A DNA stretch of 64,000 nucleotides from DASUXY01 sp036377675 (GCA_036377675.1 DASUXY010000040.1:1-64000), one strand, 5' to 3'. Shown: positions 43,567-52,923, counted from the first letter of the stretch. A program made the numbers and translations. Notes: generated from the sequence alone by a model not told the origin.

Positions 43567-44261
43567 TACTGTTTAACATCCTCCATTTTATAACCAAGGC
43601 CACGAACTGTTTTAATATAGACTGGTTTTTGCGAAGGGGGCTCGATTTTATCGCGCAAATGACTAATATGGACATCAACAATTCGACTATCGCCAACAAA
43701 GTCATAGTTCCAAACAGCCTTCAATAACTGATCTCTCGATAATACATGCCCTTTATGGTGAGCTAAATATACTAAAAGTTCAAACTCTTTACGGGTGAAC
43801 GTTAAAACTTCACCATTTAATTCAGCTTCATGTTTTTCAGGATAAATAATTAAGTCACCAATCTGTATTCTGGAACTATAATTTTCCTTAGAAATATATA
43901 CTCGTCTTAAAATGGCCTTTATTCGGGCAATGACTTCCTTTGGGCTAAAAGGTTTCGTTAAATAATCATCGGCTCCCCACTCAAGACCTTGTAGTTTAAT
44001 CGTCTCTTCATCTCTTGCTGTTAACATTAAAATCGGAGTTGTCACGTCTGTTTCTCGTAAATGTTTACACACTTGTAACCCATCTACACCCGGAAGCATT
44101 AAATCGAGTATCATTAAATCATAATCGTTTTGCTCGGCTTTTCTAATTGCTTCTTTACCATCGTATGCGATATCCACCGTGTATCCTGCCCGTTCGACAT
44201 GAAAAGTTAATAATGTAACAATAGACACTTCATCATCTACAATAAGAATCTTCTGTTTCAT
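43566..44261 (-). CDS. phoP: Response regulator PhoP
   Basis: A 231-residue OmpR/PhoB-family regulator. The receiver domain has acidic residues at 9 and 10, the phosphorylation site Asp53 in MILDLMLPG and the conserved Lys in DYLTKPF. The winged-helix DNA-binding domain (GEVLTFTRKEFELLVYLA; SRIVDVHISHLRDKIE; VRGLGYKME) follows. In B. subtilis it controls phosphate-starvation genes. It is the first gene of phoP-phoR, downstream of mdh but separated from it by a terminator and two dyads that may control its promoter. Confidence 0.95.
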   Translation of the reverse strand: MKQKILIVDDEVSIVTLLTFHVERAGYTVDIAYDGKEAIRKAEQNDYDLMILDLMLPGVDGLQVCKHLRETDVTTPILMLTARDEETIKLQGLEWGADDYLTKPFSPKEVIARIKAILRRVYISKENYSSRIQIGDLIIYPEKHEAELNGEVLTFTRKEFELLVYLAHHKGHVLSRDQLLKAVWNYDFVGDSRIVDVHISHLRDKIEPPSQKPVYIKTVRGLGYKMEDVKQ

Positions 44262-44305
44262 CGGCTACACTCTTTCCTTTCTATCCACTCTATATTTATC
44301 TTACA

Positions 44306-44359
44306 TTGAATGTGGTCTTGTGTGAATACATTCAAGCAATTGTAAATGATATTTTACAA
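44306..44359. promoter_or_regulatory. Two inverted repeats in the phoP upstream region
   Basis: TTGAATGT/ACATTCAA with a 14-nt spacer lies at 44306-44335, and TTGTAAA/TTTACAA with a 6-nt spacer at 44340-44359. Both lie between the mdh terminator and the phoP start. The TTTACA half-sites resemble PhoP boxes (TT-A/T-ACA), so autoregulation is possible, but spacing was not tested against the 11-bp PhoP rule. Confidence 0.4.
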
Positions 44360-44375
44360 ATGAGGCGATTTATAA

Positions 44376-44416
44376 TAAAAAAAGCTTCTTACTACAACAA
44401 AAGTGTAATAAGAAGC
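44376..44416 (-). terminator. citZ-icd-mdh terminator after mdh
   Basis: On the minus strand AGCTTCTTATTAC and GTAGTAAGAAGCT pair over 13 positions with one wobble (complement of 44383-44416), followed by a U-rich run (complement of 44376-44383). It lies just past the mdh stop. Confidence 0.88.
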
Positions 44417-44428
44417 TGTAATTCTTCA

Positions 44429-45367
44429 TTATTTTAGGACGTCTAAAACGCTTTTTACAGAATTAGCTGATTTATCTAGGGCGGCTTTTTCTTCATCGGT
44501 CAAGTCTAATTCGATGACTTTTTCAATTCCGTTTCCGCCTAAGACAGTTGGAACACCAAGGTAAATATCAGAATATCCGTACTCACCTTCTAAATAAGCA
44601 ATCGATGGAAGTATACGCCGCTGATCTTTAAGAATCGCTTCTGCCATTACCGTTAAGGATGCTGCAGGCGCAAAGTAAGCACTACCATTTCCTAATAAGT
44701 TGACGATTTCTCCGCCACCTTTTCTCGTCCGTTCAACGATTGCATCAAGACGTTCTTTAGAAATTAATTTTTCTAATGGGATACCACCAGCATATGAATA
44801 ACGAATCAATGGAACCATGTCATCTCCGTGACCACCGAGGACAAATCCAGTAACATCTTTTACGGAAAGATTCAATTCTTCGGCTACGAAAGTTCTAAAA
44901 CGAGCCGTATCAAGAACACCGGACTGACCAATTACACGTTCTTTAGGAAAGCCAGACTCTTTATACACTGTATATGTCATCGCATCAACTGGGTTTGTTA
45001 GTACAATGATATAACTGTTCGGTGAATACTTCACAATTTCTTTCGTAACAGCTTTCATAATGTTTGCGTTCGTGTTTACAAGATCATCACGACTCATCCC
45101 TGGTTTACGTGCAATACCCGCAGTGATAATAACGAGGTCAGAGTCTTTTGTATCCGCATAGTCTGCAGTACCGATGATATTAGCATCAAACCCTTGAACA
45201 GGACTTGCTTCTAACATGTCTAATGCTTTTCCTTTCGTCGGATTTTCCATATCTGGAATATCGACGAGAACGACGTCACCGAGTTCTTTTTGAGCGACCA
45301 TTAAGGCAGTGGTTGCTCCGGTAAATCCGGAGCCAATCACTGAAATTTTCTTTCGGTTGATTGCCAA
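44429..45367 (-). CDS. mdh: Malate dehydrogenase
   Basis: A 312-residue LDH-like NAD-dependent malate dehydrogenase of the TCA cycle. The N-terminal fold has GSGFTGATTAL, an acidic residue ending the second strand (VLVDIP), the mobile-loop region with arginines (ARKPGMSRDDLV), the catalytic His in LGGHGDDMVP, and an Asp-Arg-type pair in QSGVLDTARFRTF. It lies 36 nt after icd and is part of citZ-icd-mdh. Confidence 0.97.
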   Translation of the reverse strand: MAINRKKISVIGSGFTGATTALMVAQKELGDVVLVDIPDMENPTKGKALDMLEASPVQGFDANIIGTADYADTKDSDLVIITAGIARKPGMSRDDLVNTNANIMKAVTKEIVKYSPNSYIIVLTNPVDAMTYTVYKESGFPKERVIGQSGVLDTARFRTFVAEELNLSVKDVTGFVLGGHGDDMVPLIRYSYAGGIPLEKLISKERLDAIVERTRKGGGEIVNLLGNGSAYFAPAASLTVMAEAILKDQRRILPSIAYLEGEYGYSDIYLGVPTVLGGNGIEKVIELDLTDEEKAALDKSANSVKSVLDVLK

Positions 45368-45402
45368 GGATAGTTCCCCCTCTTACGTTTTAGTCCATTA
45401 TA

Positions 45403-46674
45403 TTAACCCATGTTTTTAATAAGCTCATCTCCAAACTCAGAACACTTCACTTCTTTTGCACCTTCCATTAAGCGGGCGAAGTCATATGTTACTACTTTGG
45501 ATGAAATCGTTTTGTTCATTGATTCAGTAATTAAGTCTGCTGCTTTTCTCCAGCCCATATATTCAAGCATTAACACACCAGAAAGGATGACAGAAGAAGG
45601 ATTCACTTTATCTAATCCAGCGTATTTTGGAGCAGTACCATGTGTAGCTTCAAAGATAGCATTACCTGTAACATAGTTAATATTCGCTCCTGGAGCAATT
45701 CCAATACCACCAACTTGAGCCGCTAAAGCATCGGAGATGTAGTCACCATTTAAGTTCATTGTTGCAACAACACCGTGCTCTTTAGGGCGTGTTAAAATTT
45801 GCTGAAGGAAAATATCAGCAATGGCATCTTTAACGATAATTTTTCCAGCTTTTTCAGCTTCGTCTTGAGCTTTATTTGCTGCTTCTTTACCTTCTTTTTC
45901 AACGATGCGATCATATTCGTCCCATGTGAATACTTTGTCGCCAAACTCTTCTTCAGCTACTTCATATCCCCATTTTTTGAAAGCACCTTCTGTAAACTTC
46001 ATAATGTTACCTTTATGAACTAATGTTACGTACTTGTAGCCTTCTTCAATTGCATATTCGATTGCTGCACGTACGAGACGCTTCGTACCTTCTTCAGAAA
46101 CGGGCTTAATTCCAATACCTGATGATTCAGGGAAACGGATATTTTCTACACCCATTTCATTTTGTAAAAAGTCAATTACTTTTTTAACTTCAGGTGTTCC
46201 TTCTTCCCACTCAATTCCAGCATAAATGTCTTCTGTGTTTTCGCGGAAAATGACCATGTTCACGTCTTCTGGTCGCTTAACCGGTGATGGTACACCATCA
46301 AAATAACGTACAGGACGTAAACAGTTGTATAGGTCAAGTTCTTGACGTAATGCAACGTTTAGTGAGCGAAAGCCACCACCGATTGGTGTCGTCAATGGCC
46401 CTTTAATAGCAACCTTATATTTATCAATCATATCAAGGGTTTCTTGTGGTAACCACTCACCTGTCTTGTTGTATGCTTTTTCACCAGCATAAACTTCTTT
46501 CCATACTATTTTTTTCTTACCGTTGTAAGCTTTTTCTACTGCAGCGTCTAACACGCGACTAGCTGCTGCCCAAATGTCTGGACCGGTTCCGTCACCTTCA
46601 ATGAATGGAATAATTGGTTGATCTGGTACGTTCACTTTCCCATTTTCGATTGTGATTTTTTCACCTTGAGTCAT
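45403..46674 (-). CDS. icd: Isocitrate dehydrogenase (NADP)
   Basis: A 423-residue enzyme. The signature IPFIEGDGTGPDIWAA, the active-site serine/arginine region PIGGGFRSLNVALRQELDLYNCLRP, the segment NLNGDYISDALAAQVGG and the coenzyme loop EATHGTAPKYAG followed by Lys/Tyr-type NADP contacts match the Bacillus NADP-dependent type. The start is ATG 46674, seven bases after AGGAGG. The in-frame ATG at 46704 is rejected. A terminator sits between citZ and icd, so part of the transcript stops at citZ. Confidence 0.96.
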   Translation of the reverse strand: MTQGEKITIENGKVNVPDQPIIPFIEGDGTGPDIWAAASRVLDAAVEKAYNGKKKIVWKEVYAGEKAYNKTGEWLPQETLDMIDKYKVAIKGPLTTPIGGGFRSLNVALRQELDLYNCLRPVRYFDGVPSPVKRPEDVNMVIFRENTEDIYAGIEWEEGTPEVKKVIDFLQNEMGVENIRFPESSGIGIKPVSEEGTKRLVRAAIEYAIEEGYKYVTLVHKGNIMKFTEGAFKKWGYEVAEEEFGDKVFTWDEYDRIVEKEGKEAANKAQDEAEKAGKIIVKDAIADIFLQQILTRPKEHGVVATMNLNGDYISDALAAQVGGIGIAPGANINYVTGNAIFEATHGTAPKYAGLDKVNPSSVILSGVLMLEYMGWRKAADLITESMNKTISSKVVTYDFARLMEGAKEVKCSEFGDELIKNMG

Positions 46675-46840
46675 GACAAATCCTCCTAAGTATTCATAAT
46701 CCATTTACATTCTAACACATTATATTTTTTTATGCTCATAAATGCTTACAAGCAAAAAAGGCTTTTTTTTCAGAAAAATTGGTTTAAAATATTTTCCGTT
46801 CTATTCCTGCAAAAGTGAAGATTTTATTTATGTAACTACA

Positions 46841-46869
46841 AAAAAATAGCCGGAATTTCCGGCTATTTT
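46841..46869 (-). terminator. citZ terminator
   Basis: AAAATAGCCGGAA (46843-46855) and TTCCGGCTATTTT (46857-46869) pair perfectly around one base, ending with a U run on the minus strand. It abuts the citZ stop, so citZ can be expressed at a higher level than icd-mdh. Confidence 0.85.
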
Positions 46870-46870
46870 G

Positions 46871-47989
46871 TTATGCTCGATCTTCAATGGCAACATATTC
46901 TTGTGTTTTCGGACCAGTATACTCTGCACGTGGACGAATCAAGCGGTTATTTTCATATTGTTCAAGTATGTGTGCAATCCAACCAGAGACTCGGCTAACT
47001 GCAAAAATCGGTGTAAATAAGTCATGGTCAATACCGAGACTATGGTAAACCGAAGCAGAATAAAAATCTACGTTTGCAGGTAATCCTTTTTCTTTTTTAA
47101 TGTATTCTTCAATCTTCACCGACATGTTATACCATTTTTCTTGCCCAGATCGCTTTGTTAACTCTTTAGACATTTTTTTCAAATGTTTTGCACGTGGGTC
47201 ACCTGAACGATATACGCGGTGTCCCATACCCATAATTTTTTCTTTATTATCAAGGGCTTTTTGAACATACGGGATAGCATTTTCTTCTTCGCCAATCTCC
47301 ATCAACATTTTCATAACTTGTTCGTTTGCTCCACCGTGTAATGGACCTTTCAAAGCGCCAATAGCTGCCGTTATTCCAGAGTACATATCGGATAAGGTAG
47401 CTACACATACACGTGCTGTAAATGTTGATGCATTCAGTTCGTGGTCAGCATGGAGAATGAGCGCTTTATCAATCGCTTCTACTTCGATATCAGCTGCTTC
47501 TTTACCATTCAACATATACAAAAAGTTTTCAGCAAACGATAAATTTTTCTTCGGTTTTACAGGCTCTAGTCCTTTACGAAGTCTTGCAAAAGAAGTTACA
47601 ACTGTTGCCATCCGTGCTTGGAGACGAATAGCTTTTCGTTTATTTGCTTCTTTTTCCATAACATCTGCTTCTTCGTCATACAAACCTAATATAGAAACAG
47701 CACTTCTCAATGCCGCCATAGGATGGACTGTCGATAAATCGTATGAACGTAAATGTTCGATAACACCTTCAGGAAGTTCCATGTTATTTGCTAACTCTTG
47801 TTTTAACTGATCCAATTCAGATTGGGTTGGCATCTTCTGATTCCACAATAAATAGATTACTTCTTCGAAAGTTGATTGTTCAGCTAAGTCATCAATTCGA
47901 TACCCTACATATGTCAATTGGTCGTCAATAATTGAACTAATTGCCGACTGAGTTGCTACAACCCCTTCGAGCCCTTTTGTTGCTGTCAT
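46871..47989 (-). CDS. citZ: Citrate synthase
   Basis: A 372-residue type II-like citrate synthase that condenses oxaloacetate and acetyl-CoA. The active-site segments LILHADHELNASTFTARV, GPLHGGANEQVMKML, MGHRVYRSGDPRA and NVDFYSASVYHSLG carry the catalytic His, His and Asp. The start is ATG 47989, after AAAAGGAGAGGG. A promoter candidate is at 48028-48055. It is the first gene of citZ-icd-mdh. Confidence 0.96.
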   Translation of the reverse strand: MTATKGLEGVVATQSAISSIIDDQLTYVGYRIDDLAEQSTFEEVIYLLWNQKMPTQSELDQLKQELANNMELPEGVIEHLRSYDLSTVHPMAALRSAVSILGLYDEEADVMEKEANKRKAIRLQARMATVVTSFARLRKGLEPVKPKKNLSFAENFLYMLNGKEAADIEVEAIDKALILHADHELNASTFTARVCVATLSDMYSGITAAIGALKGPLHGGANEQVMKMLMEIGEEENAIPYVQKALDNKEKIMGMGHRVYRSGDPRAKHLKKMSKELTKRSGQEKWYNMSVKIEEYIKKEKGLPANVDFYSASVYHSLGIDHDLFTPIFAVSRVSGWIAHILEQYENNRLIRPRAEYTGPKTQEYVAIEDRA

Positions 47990-48027
47990 AACATACCCTC
48001 TCCTTTTTTTGTTTTCCTTAATGTACT

Positions 48028-48055
48028 GTCATAAAAATATACTATATTTTGACAA
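48028..48055 (-). promoter_or_regulatory. Probable sigma-A promoter of citZ
   Basis: On the minus strand TTGTCA (complement of 48050-48055), 16 bp, TATGAC (complement of 48028-48033), about 39 bases above the start codon. This is a moderate match. Confidence 0.5.
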
Positions 48056-48152
48056 TATTACTTTAGTAACATTGCCACCCCATGAATAATTATAAAGGAT
48101 TCTGTTCATAAAGTGAATGAAAACAGTTTATGACCTATATAAAGCTTTTATA

Positions 48153-48166
48153 ATTAACCGTTTTCA
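48153..48166. promoter_or_regulatory. Candidate cre (CcpA) site between citZ and ytvI
   Basis: Minus strand TGAAAACGGTTAAT fits 12 of 14 positions of the cre consensus TGWAANCGNTNWCA. CcpA represses citZ in B. subtilis. Here the site is about 100 bp above the proposed promoter, so the link is uncertain. Confidence 0.4.
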
Positions 48167-48196
48167 AAGAAGGTAAATCGTTAAGGATCCCTTTCA

Positions 48197-48265
48197 TTTA
48201 CATATGATTTGCTACATTGAACTTTTTAATTAAAGTCTATTTTCATCCATCAAATCATATGTAAA
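48197..48265. repeat. Perfect 15-bp inverted repeat, 39-nt spacer, between citZ and ytvI
   Basis: TTTACATATGATTTG (48197-48211) and CAAATCATATGTAAA (48251-48265) are exact reverse complements. The pair lies in the divergent region between citZ and ytvI, about 80 bases above ytvI. It is not a terminator, because there is no T tract at either side and no gene ends nearby. It may be a paired operator or a long RNA hairpin. Confidence 0.8.
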
Positions 48266-48343
48266 ACTATACGAGCTTTAATGAGATGGCTCAGCCCAAC
48301 ACGTAACCTTTTTCTTAGGATTTTTAAAAATGGAGTTGTTACC

Positions 48344-49453
48344 ATGTACAAGCCTTTATTATTAAAAATTTTAAAAATAATCATTTTAATTAGTACAATC
48401 ATTTGCCTCTATTATGTGGTTACTTCAGCCATCTTATATATTTATCCTTTTATCTGTGCAGTAATATTGTCTCTCTTTATTAATCCAATAGTAACATTTT
48501 TACACGAAAAAGTAAAAATTCCTCGCTTTTTGGCGACAATTATAACTTTGATGTTCATCTTCCTTTTCATCGTTGGAATCGTTTTTTTAATCATTGCAGA
48601 AGTCTTGCAAGGAACGGCTTATTTAGCGGAACAAATTCCTCATCACTTCGTCCACTTAATGGCGGCCATCGATCTTTTATTCGTCGAAAAAATATCGCCA
48701 CTGTTCGACAAACTGGCGACGTTGTTTAACACATTAGACCCAGCCCAACAGCGGAAGATTTTGGAGGAATTGGAAACATTCATCGAGTTTATAGCTACTT
48801 CAGGAGCCTCACTGTTGAAAAATTTCTTTTTAAAAATACCTTCTTTTTTATCAGTTATACCGCATTCGATGACGATTATCTTTTTTATGCTGTTAGCAAC
48901 AGTATTCATAACAAAGGATTGGTATTCACTTCAGGAAATATGTAATACGTATGTACCGGCCTCTATCCGTCGGTATGGAACTGAATTATCCATCCATTTT
49001 AAAGACGCTATCTTAGGGTACATGAAGGGACAACTTCTCCTCATTTGTATTTCATCGATTATTATTCTTATCGGATTGTGGATAATGAACATTAAACATG
49101 CTTTAACCATCGTTCTTTTTGCTGCGATCATCGATGCTTTACCGCTCGTAGGGACAGGTATTATTTTTATACCGTGGATTGTTTATTTATTTTTAACAGG
49201 CCATTTTCCAATGACGATCCACTTATCAGTTTTGTTTATGATCGTAACAATCGTCCGCCAACTTATCGAACCAAAAGTATTATCCTCTAGCATCGGCGTC
49301 AATCCTCTTTTAAGCCTTGTCGTTTTATACGTAAGCTTTCAATTGTGGGGAATTACAGGGGTGTTCTTAGCACCAGTCATCCTCGTCTTATTATACGTCT
49401 GCCATGAAGCTAAAATGTTTCACCGTTTGTGGGCCTTTATTAACGAACAATGA
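48344..49453 (+). CDS. ytvI: AI-2E family transporter YtvI (sporulation membrane protein)
   Basis: A 369-residue polytopic membrane protein of the AI-2 exporter/PerM family. It has about seven to eight hydrophobic segments. The central family block IMNIKHALTIVLFAAIIDALPLVGTG and the C-terminal IVRQLIEPKVLSSSIGVNPLLSLV are clear. In B. subtilis YtvI is under mother-cell sporulation control. The start is ATG 48344, eight bases after GGAG. The 21 in-frame codons upstream look non-coding. It is convergent with fxsA. Confidence 0.85.
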   Translation: MYKPLLLKILKIIILISTIICLYYVVTSAILYIYPFICAVILSLFINPIVTFLHEKVKIPRFLATIITLMFIFLFIVGIVFLIIAEVLQGTAYLAEQIPHHFVHLMAAIDLLFVEKISPLFDKLATLFNTLDPAQQRKILEELETFIEFIATSGASLLKNFFLKIPSFLSVIPHSMTIIFFMLLATVFITKDWYSLQEICNTYVPASIRRYGTELSIHFKDAILGYMKGQLLLICISSIIILIGLWIMNIKHALTIVLFAAIIDALPLVGTGIIFIPWIVYLFLTGHFPMTIHLSVLFMIVTIVRQLIEPKVLSSSIGVNPLLSLVVLYVSFQLWGITGVFLAPVILVLLYVCHEAKMFHRLWAFINEQ

Positions 49454-49473
49454 TTCCAAATAGCTTCAGACGT

Positions 49474-49869
49474 TTACCATCGGCGAAAAACAATCGTATG
49501 TTTATCAAGCATATTTTTAAGCAACCGTTGTAAATATTTCATTAGAAAACGTCGCGTCCCTGGTAAAACTAAAATGAAGCCAGCGAGGTCGGTTATAAAT
49601 CCTGGTGTAAATAAAAGGACACCACCGATAAAAATACAAATACCGTTCAAAATATGTTTCGTCGGTACTTTACCATTATACATATCTTGTTTTGCCCGAT
49701 ACCACGTCGTTACTCCTTCGTGTTTCGCAATGGCTACTCCGATCATTCCTGTAAGGATAATGAGGGCAACGACCCACCACGGGCCGATTTTTCCACCAAC
49801 CCAAACGATTAAACCTATTTCTAATGCAGGAACGATGAGAAATGCAAGTAATAGCCAGCGTAAGCGCAT
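49474..49869 (-). CDS. fxsA: FxsA family membrane protein
   Basis: A 131-residue protein with three to four hydrophobic segments. It has the FxsA family pattern PALEIGLIVWVGGKIG, GMIGVAIAKHEG and FTPGFITDLAGFILVLPGTR. FxsA in E. coli is known for relieving phage T7 exclusion by the F plasmid. Its normal role is unknown. ATG after GAAAGGG. It sits between pyk and ytvI, in the ytzA position of B. subtilis. Confidence 0.88.
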   Translation of the reverse strand: MRLRWLLLAFLIVPALEIGLIVWVGGKIGPWWVVALIILTGMIGVAIAKHEGVTTWYRAKQDMYNGKVPTKHILNGICIFIGGVLLFTPGFITDLAGFILVLPGTRRFLMKYLQRLLKNMLDKHTIVFRRW

Positions 49870-49954
49870 ATTATTTCACCCTTTCGAAAGAAGCATTTTC
49901 ATCATTGTTAATTATACATTTTCAACGGAGGAATCCGGAGAAGTAGATCTTTAA

Positions 49955-49980
49955 CAAAAGAAGGGATATCCCTTCTTTTG
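49955..49980 (-). terminator. pfkA-pyk terminator
   Basis: A self-complementary CAAAAGAAGGGATATCCCTTCTTTTG-type sequence (13-bp arms, given here by position 49955-49980) begins just past the pyk stop. The U tract is inside the 3' arm and continues as GTTAA. Confidence 0.75.
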
Positions 49981-49982
49981 TT

Positions 49983-51749
49983 TTAAAGGACATTTGCATG
50001 TCCCTCATATATATCCCCTTTAGAAGCATCAATCGTTATGTCTTTATTTTCTTCTATAAGTTCAAAAGCGTCTTTTACACCGACAATAACCGGGATACCG
50101 AGACTTAGACCTACGACAGCTGCGTGTGATGTTAAGCCACCCTCAACGGTAATGATTCCACCCGCCTTTTCAATCGCTGGCATCATTTCTCGATCTGTTC
50201 CGTAAGTTACGATAATATCATTTTCAGTTATTTTTTCATTTGCTTCGCTGGCATCTTTACAATAAACTGCTCTTCCATACGTGCTCTTTCTTCCAATGCC
50301 TTGTCCTCGAGCAATTACGTTACCGATGATATGAACTTTCATCAAATTCGTTGTGCCACTTTCACCGACAGGAACACCTGCTGTAATAATTACTTTGCTC
50401 CCTCTGTCAAATAAACCAGTCTGTAAACCTTTTTCGACTGAAATATCGAGCATTTCATCAGTCGTTTGCGTTTTCAAACCTGTAGCATTTACAGGATAAA
50501 CACCCCAGACGAGTGAAAGTTGGCGATTAACGATGTTTGAAAAAGTAACAGCGACAATTGGAACAGATGGACGGTATTTCGAAATCATACGTGCTGTATA
50601 ACCGCTTTCTGTAGGTGTAATAATTGCACTCACTTTTAAATTCATAGCGGTGTGGGTGACTGATTGACTAATTGCCTCCGTCAAAGTCATATCAATTGAG
50701 CTGGACTGTTTTTTCAATATGAATTGATGGTCAAGTCCTGTTTCTGTTTTAGTTGCGATGCTGCTCATTGTTTGTACAGATTCGACTGGATAATCACCTG
50801 CAGCTGTTTCTCCAGATAACATGACAGCATCACTTCCGTCAATAATGGCATTTGCAACGTCAGAAGCTTCTGCACGGGTCGGGCGGGGGTTACGCTGCAT
50901 CGAATCAAGCATTTGTGTTGCAGTAATAACCGGTTTACCTTCAATGTTACAAGCACGAATGAGTCGCTTTTGTACTAACGGAACATCCTCTGGTGGTATT
51001 TCAACTCCTAAATCACCACGAGCAACCATAATTCCGTCACTTACTTCTAAAATACTATGAATATTATCAACACCTTCTTGGTTTTCGATTTTCGAAATGA
51101 TGTGAAGGTCCGTTGCGTTATGTTGTTCTAATAGCTCTCTTATTTCTAAAATATCTGTCGCGCGACGAACAAATGAAGCTGCGATGAAATCGACACCTTG
51201 TTCGATACCAAAGACGATATCCTCTGCGTCCTTTTTTGTAATTCCGGGTAAATTCACCCGAATATTTGGGACATTGACTCCTTTCTTATTCTTGATTACT
51301 CCAGAGTTTAAAGCTTTTGTTTTAACTTCTTGCTCGGAATGATCGATTTCAACTACTTTTAGTGCAATTAAACCATCGTCTACTAATATTTTTGAGCCAA
51401 TCGAAAGGTCATCAATTAAACCGTCGTATGTAATCGAAAAACGCTCTGCAGTCCCTTCAACTTCCTTCATCGAAATCGACACAAAATCTCCTTGATGAAT
51501 CGTCGCTTCTCCATCTTTAAACGTCCCCGTTCTTATTTCTGGTCCTTTTGTATCCAGTAATATAGCAACCGTTCGTCCTGTGTTTCTAGCTGCTTGTTTG
51601 ATATTTTTTATCCGTTGACGATGTTCATCATAGCTCCCATGGGAAAAATTTAAACGTGCCACATTCATCCCTGCGTTCATTAAACGTTCTAACGTTTCAA
51701 CCGAATCAGAAGCTGGTCCGATTGTACAAACTATTTTTGTTTTTCTCAT
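49983..51749 (-). CDS. pyk: Pyruvate kinase with C-terminal PEP-utiliser domain
   Basis: A 588-residue enzyme making pyruvate and ATP from PEP and ADP. The N-terminal catalytic region has TKIVCTIGPAS, NVARLNFSHGS, the metal/substrate region ISKIENQEGVDN and MVARGDLGVEIP with the PK signature nearby. After residue 480 there is the extra domain of Bacillaceae and relatives, with the phosphohistidine-domain-like VEGGLTSHAAVVGLSLGIPVIVG. That makes it about 110 residues longer than E. coli PykF. It lies 86 nt after pfkA and is probably co-transcribed. Confidence 0.97.
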   Translation of the reverse strand: MRKTKIVCTIGPASDSVETLERLMNAGMNVARLNFSHGSYDEHRQRIKNIKQAARNTGRTVAILLDTKGPEIRTGTFKDGEATIHQGDFVSISMKEVEGTAERFSITYDGLIDDLSIGSKILVDDGLIALKVVEIDHSEQEVKTKALNSGVIKNKKGVNVPNIRVNLPGITKKDAEDIVFGIEQGVDFIAASFVRRATDILEIRELLEQHNATDLHIISKIENQEGVDNIHSILEVSDGIMVARGDLGVEIPPEDVPLVQKRLIRACNIEGKPVITATQMLDSMQRNPRPTRAEASDVANAIIDGSDAVMLSGETAAGDYPVESVQTMSSIATKTETGLDHQFILKKQSSSIDMTLTEAISQSVTHTAMNLKVSAIITPTESGYTARMISKYRPSVPIVAVTFSNIVNRQLSLVWGVYPVNATGLKTQTTDEMLDISVEKGLQTGLFDRGSKVIITAGVPVGESGTTNLMKVHIIGNVIARGQGIGRKSTYGRAVYCKDASEANEKITENDIIVTYGTDREMMPAIEKAGGIITVEGGLTSHAAVVGLSLGIPVIVGVKDAFELIEENKDITIDASKGDIYEGHANVL

Positions 51750-51835
51750 GTATGGATCCTCCCTGCATTCGTTTTTTATAGTTGAATAGATTTTTATATG
51801 TGCATATGTAATACATTTTATGAAGGGTAGCAGTT

Positions 51836-52795
51836 TTAAATCGACAGTTCTTTTGAGAGTTTATACATATTCAGATTGATCGAATGCTCTTTCAGCAAAA
51901 TGCTATCAAGGTCGTGAATCGCTAATTTATTCGCTTGTAGACCGACCATCTTCCCCGTTTTACCGGCCAGAAGCAATTCGACCGCTTTCGCACCTAAGCG
52001 ACTCGCTAACGTACGATCAACGGCTGTTGGTGAACCGCCACGCTGGATATGTCCTAATACGGTTACACGCGTTTCTAAATTCGTCGCATCTTGAATCTTT
52101 TGCCCGTACTCAATTCCTCTACCTACTCCTTCGGCTAAAATGATAATGCTATGCTTTTTCCCTCGCTTATGACCTCTTTTTAAACGTTTGATTACATCGG
52201 TAAATTCATCTTGATGTTCAGGAATTAAAATACTTTCTGCACCGCCAGCGAGGCCTGCCCATAATGCGATATCCCCAGCATCTCTTCCCATCACTTCAAT
52301 TACGAAGGTACGCTCATGAGAAGTTGCGGTATCGCGAATTTTATCAATCGCTTGAATGACAGTGTTCAAAGCTGTGTCAAAGCCGATTGTAAAGTCTGTT
52401 CCACAAATATCATTATCTATTGTCGCTGGTACACCGATACAAGGAAATCCTTTTTCACTAAGACTTTTTGCTCCGTGAAAACTACCGTCACCACCGATAA
52501 CGATCAAGCCAGCAATGCCGAATTTCTTTAATTGTGAGATGGCCTTCTCTTGCCCAGCATCTGTTTTAAAGGCATCGCATCGTGCCGAAAATAAAATCGT
52601 CCCGCCTCGATGGATAATGTCCCCTACAGAACCTAAAGCTAATTTATTAATATTTCCTTCCAGCAATCCTTGAAAACCATTTTTAACCCCGTAAATTTGT
52701 ACACCTTCATAAATACTTTTTCGGGCAATTGCCCGAATCGCTGCATTCATTCCGGGGGCGTCGCCACCGCTCGTTAACACAGCTATTTTTTTCAC
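51836..52795 (-). CDS. pfkA: 6-phosphofructokinase
   Basis: A 319-residue ATP-dependent enzyme committing fructose-6-phosphate to glycolysis. The N-terminal TSGGDAPGMNAAIRA, ATP loop GGDGSFHGA, the catalytic VPATIDNDICGTDFTIGFDTA and the allosteric-site residues are standard. The start is GTG 52795, six bases after GAGGTG, giving the family length. The in-frame ATG at 52840 would add 15 residues unlike PfkA. It is the first gene of pfkA-pyk, with a promoter candidate at 52895-52923. Confidence 0.96.
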   Translation of the reverse strand: MKKIAVLTSGGDAPGMNAAIRAIARKSIYEGVQIYGVKNGFQGLLEGNINKLALGSVGDIIHRGGTILFSARCDAFKTDAGQEKAISQLKKFGIAGLIVIGGDGSFHGAKSLSEKGFPCIGVPATIDNDICGTDFTIGFDTALNTVIQAIDKIRDTATSHERTFVIEVMGRDAGDIALWAGLAGGAESILIPEHQDEFTDVIKRLKRGHKRGKKHSIIILAEGVGRGIEYGQKIQDATNLETRVTVLGHIQRGGSPTAVDRTLASRLGAKAVELLLAGKTGKMVGLQANKLAIHDLDSILLKEHSINLNMYKLSKELSI

Positions 52796-52894
52796 GTTAT
52801 TCACCTCTCGTCCATCGCCCAAACTTACATGGAGAAACATCCGTTTATTTTTTCTAATTCAATGTTCCTTTCAATCACTCACTCTTTATATTCA

Positions 52895-52923
52895 AACATA
52901 ATCCCATTTAATCAAAATATCAA
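52895..52923 (-). promoter_or_regulatory. Probable sigma-A promoter of pfkA-pyk
   Basis: On the minus strand TTGATA (complement of 52918-52923), 17 bp, TATGTT (complement of 52895-52900), about 100 bases before the pfkA start. Confidence 0.5.
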
